Source of the DNA: Pedobacter petrophilus | Lineage (GTDB): Bacteria > Bacteroidota > Bacteroidia > Sphingobacteriales > Sphingobacteriaceae | Direction of reading: 5' to 3' | NCBI RefSeq assembly: GCF_009674725.1 | Contig: NZ_WKKH01000011.1 | Coordinates: 1 to 64,000, forward strand | Length of the DNA stretch: 64,000 nucleotides | Shown: positions 10,101 through 18,787 of the stretch, in pieces | Numbering within the stretch: position 1 is the stretch's first letter | Layout: every line of letters starts with the position of its first letter | The notes under the pieces: generated by a model | Databases searched by the model: none | Seen by the model: only the letters and a program-made list of their open reading frames with translations | Told to the model about the DNA's origin: nothing | Made by a program: the position numbers and the translations under genes

Positions 10101-11499
10101 TAAGTTTTGTGAGAATGGGACCAAAAGAAACTTCTTTTTTATTTTGTAATTCTTCATAAAGCCATTCTTTGAGCTGAATAGGAATAGGTCGATCAATATA
10201 TTTATATCTTATCTCGCCTTTTCTGTTAACTCCATTTTCGGTTTTTGTATTGATGGCCAGTTTATTGATTTGCTCCCAAATTTTAAATTCCTGAAAAACA
10301 GGATGACTTTTCGCAACTACTTTCTCATTGGGTTCATAACGACAGTTAGAAATTAAATCTGACTGATCCTTTAATTCCCTTTGGTAAAAAACAACTTGAT
10401 TCTTGATGATATATTTCAATCCTTTTTCCAAACCAGTTTGCCTTAATTTTTCCTGACTTTCCTTCTTTCCTGGAAAAATAAAATTCAAAATCTTCAGTAG
10501 CTTATTTTCATCTAAATTATCAAGAAACGGATAATGCTTCGATTGTTCTTTCCAAATAGCTTCAAATTCAGCCTCATATCGTGAACGCAGGATCACGTTA
10601 TTACGGATTTTTGCCCATTTATTTTCTTTTAAAATATCTAATAAGAATTCAGAAATAAAATACTCCTTTCCGATTTCTTTTGGATTTTCAGTGAGCTGTT
10701 TTTCAATATTTTCCATTTCTTTCCTCCAACTGGTTTTGTTAGGAAGCTTGAAAGTAATAGTGTCTCCTGATTTTGCTCGGCGAATATTGATTTGTAATTC
10801 CAAAGAATCATTTTCTTTTAAACTTTCTAAAAAAGTTTCTCCTTCAATAATTCCTTCTTCTGTCTCGATGCTAATTTTTCTTTTATTAAGTTTTTTACCT
10901 TTAAATACAATTTCTTCTGGTAAACCAATACTCAGAATCTTTGAAAAAGTAATATAGCTTTCATTTGTTTTCTCTTTTTCATCATTTTCTTCGTCATTGT
11001 TATCTTCTTTTTCTGGTTCAGCATTTCCTCCAGAATAACCTCTTAATTGATTAAATTTATAGATGATTTTACCGAACTCATCCAATTCAATCTTTTCAGA
11101 TAAAGCTTTTACTCGAAGTTCTACCAAATCAAAAGCTGTCAGTTGTTTTTGATTTTTAGAAATTGGCAGAATAGAAATTTTATCTATTTTATTTGGATCA
11201 GAAAATTCAGCCACCAACTTAATTTGATTAGGAAGCATTTCAAGCCTTTGTAAAATATAAATGAGTTTATTTCTACGTTGCTTATATCTCTTATTAAGTT
11301 TTCTTGTTCCTCTTGCTATTCTTCTATTAGCATTTTTAGTTTGTGCCAGACCTTGTTCAAACTTGCTTAATTCAGCTCCCATAGGTATCACTCGACTTCC
11401 CATTCCAAGAATATTTCCAGTTTTATTTTCGAAATTTTGTTGCACTAACGCCCAACCAATACTATTTGTCCCTAAATCAAGTCCTAATATTTTTTTCAT
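7168..11499 (-). CDS. cas9: CRISPR-associated endonuclease Cas9 (type II-C)
   Basis: This is the RNA-guided DNA-cutting effector, 1443 residues, within the large size class of Bacteroidota II-C Cas9. RuvC-I is at the start (GLDLGTNSIGWA, D8), followed by an Arg-rich bridge helix around residues 55-85 (ANRRIARGTRKLNKRYKQRR). RuvC-II is IRVELAREL (E707), the HNH nuclease is YDIDHIIPQS (H815), and RuvC-III is DHRHHAIDALIIA (H1020, D1023). All catalytic residues of both nucleases are present, so it should be active. It is the first gene of the leftward operon. The divergent tracrRNA starts about 95 bp upstream. The coding strand is A-rich compared with the guaB side. Confidence 0.99.
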   Translation of the reverse strand: MKKILGLDLGTNSIGWALVQQNFENKTGNILGMGSRVIPMGAELSKFEQGLAQTKNANRRIARGTRKLNKRYKQRRNKLIYILQRLEMLPNQIKLVAEFSDPNKIDKISILPISKNQKQLTAFDLVELRVKALSEKIELDEFGKIIYKFNQLRGYSGGNAEPEKEDNNDEENDEKEKTNESYITFSKILSIGLPEEIVFKGKKLNKRKISIETEEGIIEGETFLESLKENDSLELQINIRRAKSGDTITFKLPNKTSWRKEMENIEKQLTENPKEIGKEYFISEFLLDILKENKWAKIRNNVILRSRYEAEFEAIWKEQSKHYPFLDNLDENKLLKILNFIFPGKKESQEKLRQTGLEKGLKYIIKNQVVFYQRELKDQSDLISNCRYEPNEKVVAKSHPVFQEFKIWEQINKLAINTKTENGVNRKGEIRYKYIDRPIPIQLKEWLYEELQNKKEVSFGPILTKLKKEFNLRDNVDFLNGMNAKDKLKGNDTKNILQKSLGSLWNEFDLDNREKQIHLWDILYNGKGNEYELTSDRTSKILDFLNKYSPHLENKETTAVKISKIKFGRNYSKLSLKAIEKILPLVRAGKFFDNQFSETLNQKIIKLLNENVDDPFEKSAQEFLDKNQDILSEGGIVNAIATILVYDKHTSKEYSKDELLKEYTQVSRLKQGELRNPLAEQIINEALIIVRDIWRKYGFKPDEIRVELARELKNNAIERGKMYSANLKSQKLNSEIRSRLIELKQEISIANIEKYKIWISQENLQETYIKNYSDPSKSEVEKIKLWESQGHISPYTGQPIPLSELFNRERYDIDHIIPQSRYFDDSFSNKVICEKSINNEKGNRTAMEYFESGSVNYTIFTKDQFIDHTNKYFFNKKRKNLLATSIPEDPIQRQIKDTQYISIRIREELHKIVGNENVKTTTGGVTDYLRNHWGLTDKFKVLLKERYETIMPKLANIEYESYKKDIEAKIKEYEKAGTNFNEPILDEQTFIQKFKNEFIRKKNNKLIIKGWSKRIDHRHHAIDALIIACTQPAHIKRLNDLNQVLKEWLEKHKEEFLPGFKGSNAELLDEVLNLDEEKRKKIFNQLEKFRTIEMPWNGFPEDAEQKIKEIVVSHKPKDKLLLQYDKTGNRQIKLRGQLHEAKNYGLSNGKETKRIQLSELFDKEKSATLGNLNKITHDFLKTIVLRHYQDDYQFNNKEAFSAEGILYLNKKLSERVDEKGNLKPHPPISTIKIYYKDPSKSKKKTESEDDDISLQKLDRKKSFNDSLYVKTGDNYLFAIMEKEVVNKKTKEDEKKRHYDLITFFDAANHLKTEFNISEDKKSFDKEALFKKYFRERNNAKLLFTLKQGDLVYLPNVDEEVIFDESSPFYESYWKNIEERSKNIFVVQKFSGKEIYFLKHTVADVISKKNEFGTQDCYQNLDGRSIKEFCFKINFDRLGNISKY

Positions 11500-11582
11500 C
11501 GCAATTTAGATTTTCCTAAAAATAGAAAATAAAAATTTACATCGTTTACGGTTTCCCGTATCCCGAATTAAAAAATTAATTA

Positions 11583-11590
11583 TACCTTTG
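11583..11590 (+). promoter_or_regulatory. -7 promoter element of tracrRNA
   Basis: TACCTTTG is an exact match to the Bacteroidota -7 element TAnnTTTG. It ends 4 bp before the anti-repeat, so initiation would fall at or just inside the start of the tracrRNA. No TTTG -33 element is visible at the usual distance. Confidence 0.6.
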
Positions 11591-11594
11591 ACTT

Positions 11595-11662
11595 GAAAGC
11601 AAATCACAATAAGGATTATTCCGTTGTGAAAACATTTAAGGCGGGGCAACTCGCCTTTTTTT
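11595..11662 (+). ncRNA. tracrRNA of the type II-C system
   Basis: The first 16 nt (GAAAGCAAATCACAAT) are complementary to the first 16 nt of the CRISPR repeat, 15 Watson-Crick pairs plus one G-U. Then comes a short GGA/TCC stem, an unpaired A-rich stretch (GTGAAAACATTTAA) and a 7-bp terminator hairpin, 11639-11645 with 11650-11656. The hairpin has a GCAA tetraloop and is followed by a T-run. The RNA is about 68 nt, near the short end for tracrRNA. It pairs with pre-crRNA for processing and Cas9 loading. It is divergent from cas9, which it precedes. Confidence 0.9.
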
Positions 11663-11770
11663 ATTTCCAAACTATTTAATCCAAACCAAAAACTTGTATT
11701 CTTATTCATTTAACACTATTTCAAGCAATTAAAAAGTCAGACAATAAACAAGCTAGTTTACTTGAGGTAC

Positions 11771-12040
11771 TACTGGGGGGCATTTGAGCCTTAAGGCATG
11801 ATAGTGGCATTTTAAGGCATCATTAAAAATAGGACAAAAACTCAGGTACTGATAAAATCAGCAAAAGCATAGATGAATGTTCTGATTTTCGTTTCTAGTA
11901 GGCAGAAGAGAAATAAGGTCGGTTTCACCCCTTAATTTTCAATGCAAAGAATATCAGGTTATCCCCGGGTTCTATTGGGGTTCCATTGGAGTCCTAAGGC
12001 ATGATAGTCGCATTTTAAGGCATCTTTAAAAATAGGACAA
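11771..12040. repeat. Pair of imperfect direct repeats with nested TAAGGCAT boxes
   Basis: A 46-bp block at 11792-11837 recurs at 11995-12040 with two mismatches; weaker similarity extends about 20 bp to the left in both copies. Each copy holds two TAAGGCAT boxes whose starts are 21 bp apart, two helical turns. No ORF of note and no terminator lies here. The rest of the 11663-12209 gap, between tracrRNA and the guaB promoter, shows nothing else that I recognise. Function unknown; a protein-binding region or the relic of a duplication are both possible. Confidence 0.7.
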
Positions 12041-12209
12041 GCAGCTGGGTTGTTAAAAAAGTCAGTTAGGCAAAATTATGTTTACCATTTGTAGTTATCC
12101 TTTTCATCCAGAGTTGACTTATCTATTATTTGAAAACCTAACCATAAATAGCATTCTAGACTATTTACATCCAAACCACAATATCTTTTAAAATTCAAGT
12201 AAGTTTTCT

Positions 12210-12217
12210 TATCTTTG
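12210..12217 (+). promoter_or_regulatory. -7 promoter element of guaB
   Basis: TATCTTTG matches the TAnnTTTG consensus exactly, 33 bp before the guaB ATG. No good TTTG -33 element is seen. The predicted transcript would begin near 12223. Confidence 0.6.
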
Positions 12218-12221
12218 CCTG

Positions 12222-12248
12222 GCAAATAATAAATCGTAATTTATTTGC
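12222..12248 (+). promoter_or_regulatory. Inverted repeat abutting the guaB start codon
   Basis: GCAAATAA (12222-12229) and TTATTTGC (12241-12248) form an 8-bp stem with an 11-nt loop that ends one base before the ATG. It would occupy almost the whole predicted 5' leader, so it could affect translation or serve as an operator. This is suggestive only. Confidence 0.35.
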
Positions 12249-12249
12249 T

Positions 12250-13719
12250 ATGCAACTCGACTCCACAAAATTTATTGCAACAGGTTTAACATATGACGAC
12301 GTACTTTTAGTACCCGCTTATTCAGAAATTCTGCCCCGCGATGTAAATACAGCCACTTTCTTAACCAAAAAAATCAAGCTTAACGTTCCGTTGATTTCTG
12401 CAGCAATGGATACCGTAACAGAAGCTGAACTTGCCATAGCCATTGCGCAAAATGGTGGTATTGGGATGTTACATAAAAACATGACGATTGAAAGACAAGC
12501 TGAAGAAGTTCGTAAAGTTAAACGTTCTGAAAGCGGAATGATTCAGGATCCGGTTACTTTATTGGAAACAGCAGTGGTTGCCGATGCTTTCAAAATTATG
12601 AAAGAACATAAGATCGGTGGCATCCCGGTGGTAAGCAGCGACAATAAATTAGTTGGAATTATTACCAACCGCGATTTACGTTTCCAAAAAAATATGGCAA
12701 GGCCAATTGCCGAAGTCATGACGAAAGAAAACCTTATTACTGCACCAGAAGGAACAAACCTGGTACAGGCAGAAGAAATTCTTCAGAATTATAAAATTGA
12801 AAAACTTCCGGTGGTAAGTAAAGACGGTTATTTAAGCGGCTTAATTACTTTTAAGGATATCTCTAAAGTTAAAAATTATCCTGCTGCCTGTAAAGATGAA
12901 CGCGGACGTTTACGTGTTGGTGCTGCTGTTGGCGTAACTGCCGATACCTTGCAGCGTGTTGATGCCCTTGTAAATGCCGGGGTTGATGTGATTACCATTG
13001 ATACCGCTCACGGGCATTCAAAAGGTGTAGTTGATAAGTTAAAAGAAGTAAAAGCAAAGTATCCTGATTTACAGGTGATTGTTGGAAACATTGCAACTGG
13101 AGCAGCAGCTAAATTTTTAGCAGATGCCGGCGCTGATGCCGTTAAAGTTGGTATTGGTCCGGGTTCTATCTGTACCACCAGAATTATTGCTGGTGTTGGT
13201 GTTCCACAATTATATGCAGTTTATGAATGTGCAAAGGCATTAAAAGGTACAGGCGTTCCGGTTATCGCTGATGGTGGAATTAAACATACCGGCGATATAG
13301 CGAAAGCAATCGCATCCGGTGCAGATACCGTAATGGCTGGTTCGTTATTCGCCGGAGTGGAAGAATCACCAGGTGAAACCATCATTTACGAAGGACGTAA
13401 ATTTAAATCTTACCGTGGAATGGGTTCTATCGAAGCTATGGAACAAGGCTCTAAAGACCGTTATTTCCAGGATGTAGAAGATGATATTAAAAAATTAGTT
13501 CCCGAAGGAATTGTAGGTCGTGTGCCATTCAAAGGAACATTAGCCGAAGTAATGTATCAGTACATCGGCGGACTTCGTGCAAGTATGGGTTACTGTGGTG
13601 CAGCAACGATCGAGGCTTTACAAGAAGCGCAATTTGTTCAAATTACAGCTGCGGGAATGCGTGAAAGTCATCCACATGATATCACCATCACCAAAGAAGC
13701 ACCAAATTATACTAGATAA
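12250..13719 (+). CDS. guaB: IMP dehydrogenase
   Basis: Catalyses the NAD-dependent oxidation of IMP to XMP, the committed step of GMP synthesis. The 489-residue length is standard. The TIM-barrel core starts [16 protein letters not shown]. Two CBS domains are inserted at about residues 95-215. The catalytic Cys loop GPGSICTTR places the nucleophile at C308, followed by the [10 protein letters not shown] phosphate-binding segment and the [10 protein letters not shown] flap. The gene has its own promoter and a strong terminator, so it is probably transcribed alone. It marks the chromosomal flank of the CRISPR locus. Confidence 0.98.
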   Translation: MQLDSTKFIATGLTYDDVLLVPAYSEILPRDVNTATFLTKKIKLNVPLISAAMDTVTEAELAIAIAQNGGIGMLHKNMTIERQAEEVRKVKRSESGMIQDPVTLLETAVVADAFKIMKEHKIGGIPVVSSDNKLVGIITNRDLRFQKNMARPIAEVMTKENLITAPEGTNLVQAEEILQNYKIEKLPVVSKDGYLSGLITFKDISKVKNYPAACKDERGRLRVGAAVGVTADTLQRVDALVNAGVDVITIDTAHGHSKGVVDKLKEVKAKYPDLQVIVGNIATGAAAKFLADAGADAVKVGIGPGSICTTRIIAGVGVPQLYAVYECAKALKGTGVPVIADGGIKHTGDIAKAIASGADTVMAGSLFAGVEESPGETIIYEGRKFKSYRGMGSIEAMEQGSKDRYFQDVEDDIKKLVPEGIVGRVPFKGTLAEVMYQYIGGLRASMGYCGAATIEALQEAQFVQITAAGMRESHPHDITITKEAPNYTR

Positions 13720-13801
13720 GGTTGAAAGGTTGTTGAGCCTAAAGTTCCCATCTTACGTCGTCCTTTCGGCCATGGTGGAGAAATCTTCTAATTAAATAAA
13801 T

Positions 13802-13840
13802 AAAAAACGGGGAGTCGGTAACGATAGCCCCGTTTTTTTA
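13802..13840 (+). terminator. Intrinsic terminator of guaB
   Basis: AAAACGGGG and CCCCGTTTT form a stem with a 15-nt loop followed by a T-run, about 85 bp after the guaB stop. Confidence 0.85.
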
Positions 13841-13967
13841 TTTCCAAACAATATTTAAGTTCAGGTTACATGCATCAATGCATAGCTGGTAATTAAAGGT
13901 GGATTAAAAATCCACAGATATTATAGTCCGGAAATTCTTCCAGAATAATGAGGGTCACTTCTTCCGT

Positions 13968-13995
13968 CGTCATTTCGACTGTGGCAGAGCAATCT
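13968..13995 (-). repeat. Dispersed intergenic motif, copy 1
   Basis: This 28-bp segment (CGTCATTTCGAC then a purine-rich tail ending AATCT) matches, in opposite orientation, the segment at 43307-43334. Both lie in gene-free DNA. Such motifs are scattered between genes in Bacteroidota genomes. Apart from it, the guaB terminator and the promoter at 14064, the gap 13720-14243 appears empty. Confidence 0.5.
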
Positions 13996-14063
13996 TTCAT
14001 CATAAATAAATTTAAAAAGGCATTGACATGAACTCAATTCTGAAGAACTATTTCAAAATAAAA

Positions 14064-14093
14064 TTTGGGAAGAAGGTTTTTTTAATATATTTG
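14064..14093 (+). promoter_or_regulatory. Promoter of the TonB receptor gene
   Basis: TTTG (14064-14067) and TATATTTG (14086-14093) match the -33 and -7 consensus elements with 18 bp between them. The predicted 5' leader is about 145 nt, long enough for post-transcriptional control. Confidence 0.65.
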
Positions 14094-14243
14094 CCTACTA
14101 AATCTATAGATTTTATATAAATAATATGAAAAATATATCCAAAATCCATTGAAGCATTGTTGTTGTCGCGCTGCATGCTAAGAAAAAACACCCTGAACAG
14201 CACCCTAATCCATAAAAATAAACCGAACATTACTAAATTAATC

Positions 14244-16823
14244 ATGAAAAAAAGTTTACTCTTACTGTTCTCTTTAATACTTTCAACCGGGGCACTTTTC
14301 GCTCAAAATGCCATCACTGGTATTGTTAAAGGCGCAAATGGGATTACGATTCCTAATGCAACGGTGAAAATAAGAGGAACCAATATTTCTGCAATTGCAG
14401 ATGTAAATGGTGCCTTTACCATCGATGCAAAACAACAACCTCCGTTTTATATCCAAATCAGCTCGGTGGGTTATAAACCTCAGGATTTTCAAATTTTAAA
14501 ATTTCAGGATACGCCGATAGAACTTGTTTTAATAGAAGACACACAGCTTGATGAGATCGTGGTAACCTCTAGAAGACGATCGGAAGTTTTGCAGGATGTA
14601 CCCATTCCCATTACCGTGATCGGCGGACAAGCTGCTGAAAATGCCGGTGCTTTTAACGTTAATCGTTTGAAAGAATTGGTTCCTTCAGTTCAGCTTTACG
14701 CTTCAAACGCCAGGAATACAACATTAAATATTCGAGGGTTGGGATCAACTTTTGGTTTAACGAATGACGGGATTGATCCAGGGGTAGGTTTTTATGTAGA
14801 TGGCGTTTATCATGCCCGTCCGGCGGCAACCTCTACAGATTTCCTTGATATTGAACAAATCGAAGTCATCCGCGGACCCCAGGGAACTTTATTTGGAAAA
14901 AATACAACGGCTGGTGCATTCAACATCACCACCACCAAACCCACTCAAACACCGACGGCGAAAGTTGAAATGAGTGTCGGGAATTACAACTTTATTCAGG
15001 CTAAAACCTCCGTTTCTGGAGGCGTGGCAAAAAATCTGGCTGCTAAAATTTCCATTTCAGGAACACAACGTGATGGTACCATTTACAATACCAGAGAGGA
15101 GCGTAGATATAGCGGACAAAACAATCTGGGTTTTAAGGGCCAGTTATACTTTACCCCGTCTGACAAATTAAAAATTTTATTAAGTGGCGATGTAAGCGTT
15201 CAGCATCCGGCAGGTTATCCGTTGGTAATAGCCGGGGTAACTACAACAGAACGAAGCGCATATCGCCAATACGCTAGAATCGTATCAGATTTAGGTTATC
15301 AGCAACCAAAAATAGATCCTTTCTCCAGAGAAATTAATACCAATACACCTTGGAGGCATAACCAATCTATTGGTGGAATTTCTTTAAATGTTGATTATAA
15401 AATTGGAAACGGAACATTAACCTCCACCACAGCCTGGAGATTCTGGAATTGGGATCCAACAAATGACAGGGATTTCTCTGAATTAGCTGCGCTCACTAAA
15501 TCGCAGGGAAATTCACGTCACGATCAATATTCGCAGGAAATTCGGTATGCCGGAAACATTACAGAAAAGTTAAGCGGTGTAATCGGTGTATTTGTGTTAG
15601 GGCAAAACCTCCAGGGTTTAGGGCAGACGGAAGAAGTAGGTAAAGATCAATGGAGGTTTGTACAAACAGGAAATACAGGTACACAGGCATTGTATTCCAC
15701 ACCAGGTTTATTGGATGGCTTCGGCATTAAAACCAACTCTACCATTAAATCTTTAAGCGCCGCAGTTTTTGGTCAGGTAGATTGGGAAGTGATTGAACAT
15801 TTACACGTTTTACCTGGCTTAAGGTTTACATACGACAAAAAAGATGTAGACTATGACCGCAATACTTATGGCGGACTGCAAACTACAGACGCGGCATTGC
15901 TGGCACTAAAAGCGGCGGTGTACAGCAATCAGCAATTTAATACCAGTACAGAAAATAACAATTTATCCGGCAACATTACGCTATCATACCGGCCTAATCC
16001 GAAATTAAACCTTTATGGTACTTTTTCTACTGCTTATAAACCAGTTGGAGTTAACGTGGGTGGCTTGCCGACCACGGCAAATGGTCAGGCTGATTTGACA
16101 TTAGCCGTAGTAAAACCAGAATATGTAGAACATTACGAATTGGGTGTTAAAACAAAACCTTTTAAAGGTGCGATATTAAATGTAACGGCGTTTAATACCG
16201 ATATCAAAGATTATCAAACCAATGTACAATCACCTCAATTGGGTGTAAACAGGGGTTATCTGGCCAATGCCGAAAAGGTAAAAGTAAAAGGATTAGAGAT
16301 TGATGGAACATATCAATTAGAACGTTTTTTAACCCTAAATGCAGCACTGGCCTATCTTGATGGGAAATATGTAAAATTTACCAATGCACCACTTCCGCTG
16401 GAAGAAACCGGCCATACTGAATTGGTAAATGGCGTGGCTACCCAAGTAGCATTTAAAGATGCTTCTGGAGGCAGGTTGCCCGGTATCTCGAAATGGAATG
16501 TTTCCGGGGGGGCAGAGTTTAGCACTCCAGGTAATTTGGCCACTAAGCCAGGCCGGTATTTTATAGCGGGGGATGCCAGTTACCGTTCTACTTATTCTTC
16601 GAATCCTACACCATCAAGTGTATTAAATGTTCAGGGTTATTCGCTGTTAAATGCCAGACTTGGATTTAAATCTGATAAGTTTTCCGTATTTGTATGGAGC
16701 AGGAACTTAACCAATAAAAACTATTATGAGCAGCTACAGGCAGCTGCAGGTAATTCCGGTTTATATGCAGGTGTACTTGGAGATCCAAGAACCTACGGCG
16801 CTACCTTCCGTTACAGTTTTTAA
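14244..16823 (+). CDS. TonB-dependent receptor with carboxypeptidase-regulatory-like domain
   Basis: Outer-membrane active transporter of 859 residues. I chose the ATG at 14244 because it opens a good signal peptide (MKKSLLLLFSLILSTGALFAQ); the frame is open further upstream to 14157 but that part looks non-coding. After the signal comes a CarboxypepD_reg-like beta domain (about residues 25-105), then a TonB-box-like stretch with LDEIVVTSRR, the plug domain (DVPIPITVIGG to FNITTTKP) and a beta-barrel ending in Phe (YGATFRYSF). No SusD partner follows, so it is not a standard polysaccharide-utilisation pair. The substrate cannot be told; siderophores, vitamins and small organics are all possible. 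Confidence 0.92.
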   Translation: MKKSLLLLFSLILSTGALFAQNAITGIVKGANGITIPNATVKIRGTNISAIADVNGAFTIDAKQQPPFYIQISSVGYKPQDFQILKFQDTPIELVLIEDTQLDEIVVTSRRRSEVLQDVPIPITVIGGQAAENAGAFNVNRLKELVPSVQLYASNARNTTLNIRGLGSTFGLTNDGIDPGVGFYVDGVYHARPAATSTDFLDIEQIEVIRGPQGTLFGKNTTAGAFNITTTKPTQTPTAKVEMSVGNYNFIQAKTSVSGGVAKNLAAKISISGTQRDGTIYNTREERRYSGQNNLGFKGQLYFTPSDKLKILLSGDVSVQHPAGYPLVIAGVTTTERSAYRQYARIVSDLGYQQPKIDPFSREINTNTPWRHNQSIGGISLNVDYKIGNGTLTSTTAWRFWNWDPTNDRDFSELAALTKSQGNSRHDQYSQEIRYAGNITEKLSGVIGVFVLGQNLQGLGQTEEVGKDQWRFVQTGNTGTQALYSTPGLLDGFGIKTNSTIKSLSAAVFGQVDWEVIEHLHVLPGLRFTYDKKDVDYDRNTYGGLQTTDAALLALKAAVYSNQQFNTSTENNNLSGNITLSYRPNPKLNLYGTFSTAYKPVGVNVGGLPTTANGQADLTLAVVKPEYVEHYELGVKTKPFKGAILNVTAFNTDIKDYQTNVQSPQLGVNRGYLANAEKVKVKGLEIDGTYQLERFLTLNAALAYLDGKYVKFTNAPLPLEETGHTELVNGVATQVAFKDASGGRLPGISKWNVSGGAEFSTPGNLATKPGRYFIAGDASYRSTYSSNPTPSSVLNVQGYSLLNARLGFKSDKFSVFVWSRNLTNKNYYEQLQAAAGNSGLYAGVLGDPRTYGATFRYSF

Positions 16824-16890
16824 TTTTTAAGAACCTTGCGGAAGATCAGAGCCGCAGGGTTCATATAATGTTCTCTTAATTTTTGATTAA

Positions 16891-16920
16891 AAGCGTCGGG
16901 TACCCGGCGTTTTTTGTTTT
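16891..16920 (+). terminator. Terminator of the TonB receptor gene
   Basis: A GC-rich stem around GTAC (CGTCGG with CCGGCG, one wobble) is followed by a run of T. A second hairpin without T-run (ACCTTGCGG/CCGCAGGGT) lies between it and the stop codon. Confidence 0.75.
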
Positions 16921-17109
16921 AAGCTTCTATGTTATAGGAATATATAATGATTGTCACCATCATATATTTTGAATGGAGGTTAATTAAACATTGAAACAGC
17001 TGCTAAAAAAGTGTTTTAGATCATAATCGCATCAAAGTAACAGCTTTGTGCAGAATTAAAATTTATAGCACACGGATAAAATCTTAACTTCGCTAAATTT
17101 TTTAATCAG

Positions 17110-17703
17110 ATGAATAAGCTTAAAGCGGTTTGTGTTTATTGTGGTTCAAACTTTAACGGCGATCTACAGTTACGTAAAGCCATTAAACAGTTGGCAGATG
17201 TTCTTGTCAGAGAAGAAATCAAATTGGTATACGGCGGAGGAAGTGTAGGTGTGATGGGCATTCTTGCAAATGACATTTTAAATGCCGGCGGCCTGGTTAC
17301 AGGTGTGATTCCGCAATTTCTGATGGATAAAGAAGTAGGTCATAAAGGACTTACGGAAATGATCCTGACTGAAAATATGCATCAGCGCAAGCAAAAAATG
17401 GCAGATCTGAGCGATGGCTTTGTGATTTTGCCAGGCGGTTTCGGAACCCTCGAAGAGTTTTTTGAAGTACTAACCTGGCTGCAATTAGGCCTCCATCATA
17501 AACCTATAGGTGTTTTAAACGTAGATGGATTTTACGATCCGCTATTTGCACAGATGGAAATGATGGTAAGAAGCAAGTTTTTGAAACCAGCCAATCGGGA
17601 TTTGGTTTTTAATGAAACTGATGCAGAAATACTGATTGACAAAATGGATCATTTTTCGGCCGTGCCGGATGAAGTCTGGTTTAAGGAAAGAAATTTAATC
17701 TAA
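17110..17703 (+). CDS. LOG-family nucleotide phosphoribohydrolase
   Basis: A 197-residue Rossmann-like protein of the LOG (TIGR00730) family, whose members release the base from nucleoside 5'-monophosphates. The nucleotide-binding segment VYGGGSVGVMG and the family signature PGGFGTLEE (about residues 110-118) are both present, as is the MHQRKQKM stretch with the conserved Arg. Length is typical. The physiological substrate in bacteria is unsettled: some members make cytokinins, others act on AMP or pyrimidine nucleotides. It sits 56 bp before the MaoC-type gene on the same strand, perhaps co-transcribed. Confidence 0.9.
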   Translation: MNKLKAVCVYCGSNFNGDLQLRKAIKQLADVLVREEIKLVYGGGSVGVMGILANDILNAGGLVTGVIPQFLMDKEVGHKGLTEMILTENMHQRKQKMADLSDGFVILPGGFGTLEEFFEVLTWLQLGLHHKPIGVLNVDGFYDPLFAQMEMMVRSKFLKPANRDLVFNETDAEILIDKMDHFSAVPDEVWFKERNLI

Positions 17704-17758
17704 GTAACTGTTAAACAACTACAATTTTAGGGTTACTATCACTATAAAGATTCATAAA

Positions 17759-18220
17759 ATGCAAATTATTACATCTCACGCAGAATTTGAACAACATTTA
17801 GGTAAAGCGCTTGGTGTTTCTTCGTGGCATACCATCACGCAGGAACAAATTAACAAGTTTGCAGATGCCACGTTAGACTATCAGTGGATTCATACAGACG
17901 AAGAAAAAGCAAAAAATGAAGGCCCCTTTGGCTCCACAATCGCCCATGGATACTTAACACTTTCGCTCATTCCGTATCTCTGGAAAGAAATTGTTGATAT
18001 TCAGAAGCTAAAAATGGAGATCAACTATGGGATTGAAAGCCTGAGATTTGCGCAGCCGGTCCTCGTAAATGCTAAAATCAGGCTAAAAGCCAAATTAGCC
18101 TCTATTGTTAACTTACGTGGCGTAACGAAAGTTCATATGGCAATAGAAATGGAAATAGAAGGTCAGAAAAAACCTGCGTTTTCAGGCGAAGTGGTTTTTT
18201 TATATCACTTCATTAGCTAA
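17759..18220 (+). CDS. MaoC-like (hot-dog fold) dehydratase
   Basis: A 153-residue single hot-dog domain of the MaoC/R-specific enoyl-CoA hydratase class. The catalytic pair sits in the hydratase-2 motif DYQWIHTD, followed by the AHGYLTLSL helix. It probably hydrates short or medium enoyl-CoA in fatty-acid turnover; the precise substrate is unknown. No terminator separates it from the LOG gene, and it converges with the DUF2721 gene downstream. Confidence 0.87.
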   Translation: MQIITSHAEFEQHLGKALGVSSWHTITQEQINKFADATLDYQWIHTDEEKAKNEGPFGSTIAHGYLTLSLIPYLWKEIVDIQKLKMEINYGIESLRFAQPVLVNAKIRLKAKLASIVNLRGVTKVHMAIEMEIEGQKKPAFSGEVVFLYHFIS

Positions 18221-18300
18221 CTTCAAAATATTTTATCTTAAGCTAATGTCGCATGGTGTAATGATTTGCATCATGCTACTTTAGCTAAAGTTCTTGATTG

Positions 18301-18741
18301 TTATTTCTTAAATTTCTTTTTGATGAATCCACCTAATGATTCATCGTCCAGACCTTCTAAAGTGCTCAACTCCAATTCCAGTGCTTTCGTGCTGATCTGT
18401 ATTTCGATCAAAGAGATAATTAATGAAATCATGAAGAATATTAAACTGAGTGCAAAAAGTAATTCAGCAACTATATTCCATTCCAAATAAATAAAAAACA
18501 TGCAGAACAGGCAACTGGCGAAACTTAACACACCAAATGCCTGCATGTTCTTAATCAGTTTTAACCGATAGCGAAGGTTTTTAATCTGATTCTGCAAACC
18601 AATATTTTTCTCGCCTTCCTCATACTTAGCTTTCAAACTCCTGACTAATGTTGCTAAAGCCAAAAAACGATTAGTATAAGCCAGCATGATCAGGCTGATG
18701 GCAGGAAACAGTAAAGCAGGAATATTGATGGTTAGCTCCAT
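18301..18741 (-). CDS. DUF2721 family membrane protein
   Basis: 146 residues. An N-terminal hydrophobic segment (INIPALLFPAISLIMLAYTN) is followed by a charged helical hairpin (residues 30-65) and two further membrane helices (FGVLSFASCLFCMFFIYL and LLFALSLIFFMISLIISLIEI), then a short cytoplasmic acidic and basic tail. The arrangement and the NRFLALATLVRSL motif fit DUF2721, a family of unknown function. It stands alone, convergent with the MaoC gene. Confidence 0.8.
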   Translation of the reverse strand: MELTINIPALLFPAISLIMLAYTNRFLALATLVRSLKAKYEEGEKNIGLQNQIKNLRYRLKLIKNMQAFGVLSFASCLFCMFFIYLEWNIVAELLFALSLIFFMISLIISLIEIQISTKALELELSTLEGLDDESLGGFIKKKFKK

Positions 18742-18787
18742 TAATGAGGTTTTTTCAAAAGTATTATTTTAAAATGATTTTGTGTGT

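Noticed and set aside
7168..11499. Several + strand ORFs inside cas9, such as 9323-9508 and 10691-10957
   Set aside because: They are shadows of the A-rich minus-strand cas9 frame; their proteins are low-complexity Phe/Leu/Ser-rich and lack starts with promoters.
11506..11709. Minus-strand ORF of 67 codons over the tracrRNA
   Set aside because: It covers the anti-repeat and terminator hairpin, has no recognisable domain, and the tracrRNA explains the sequence.
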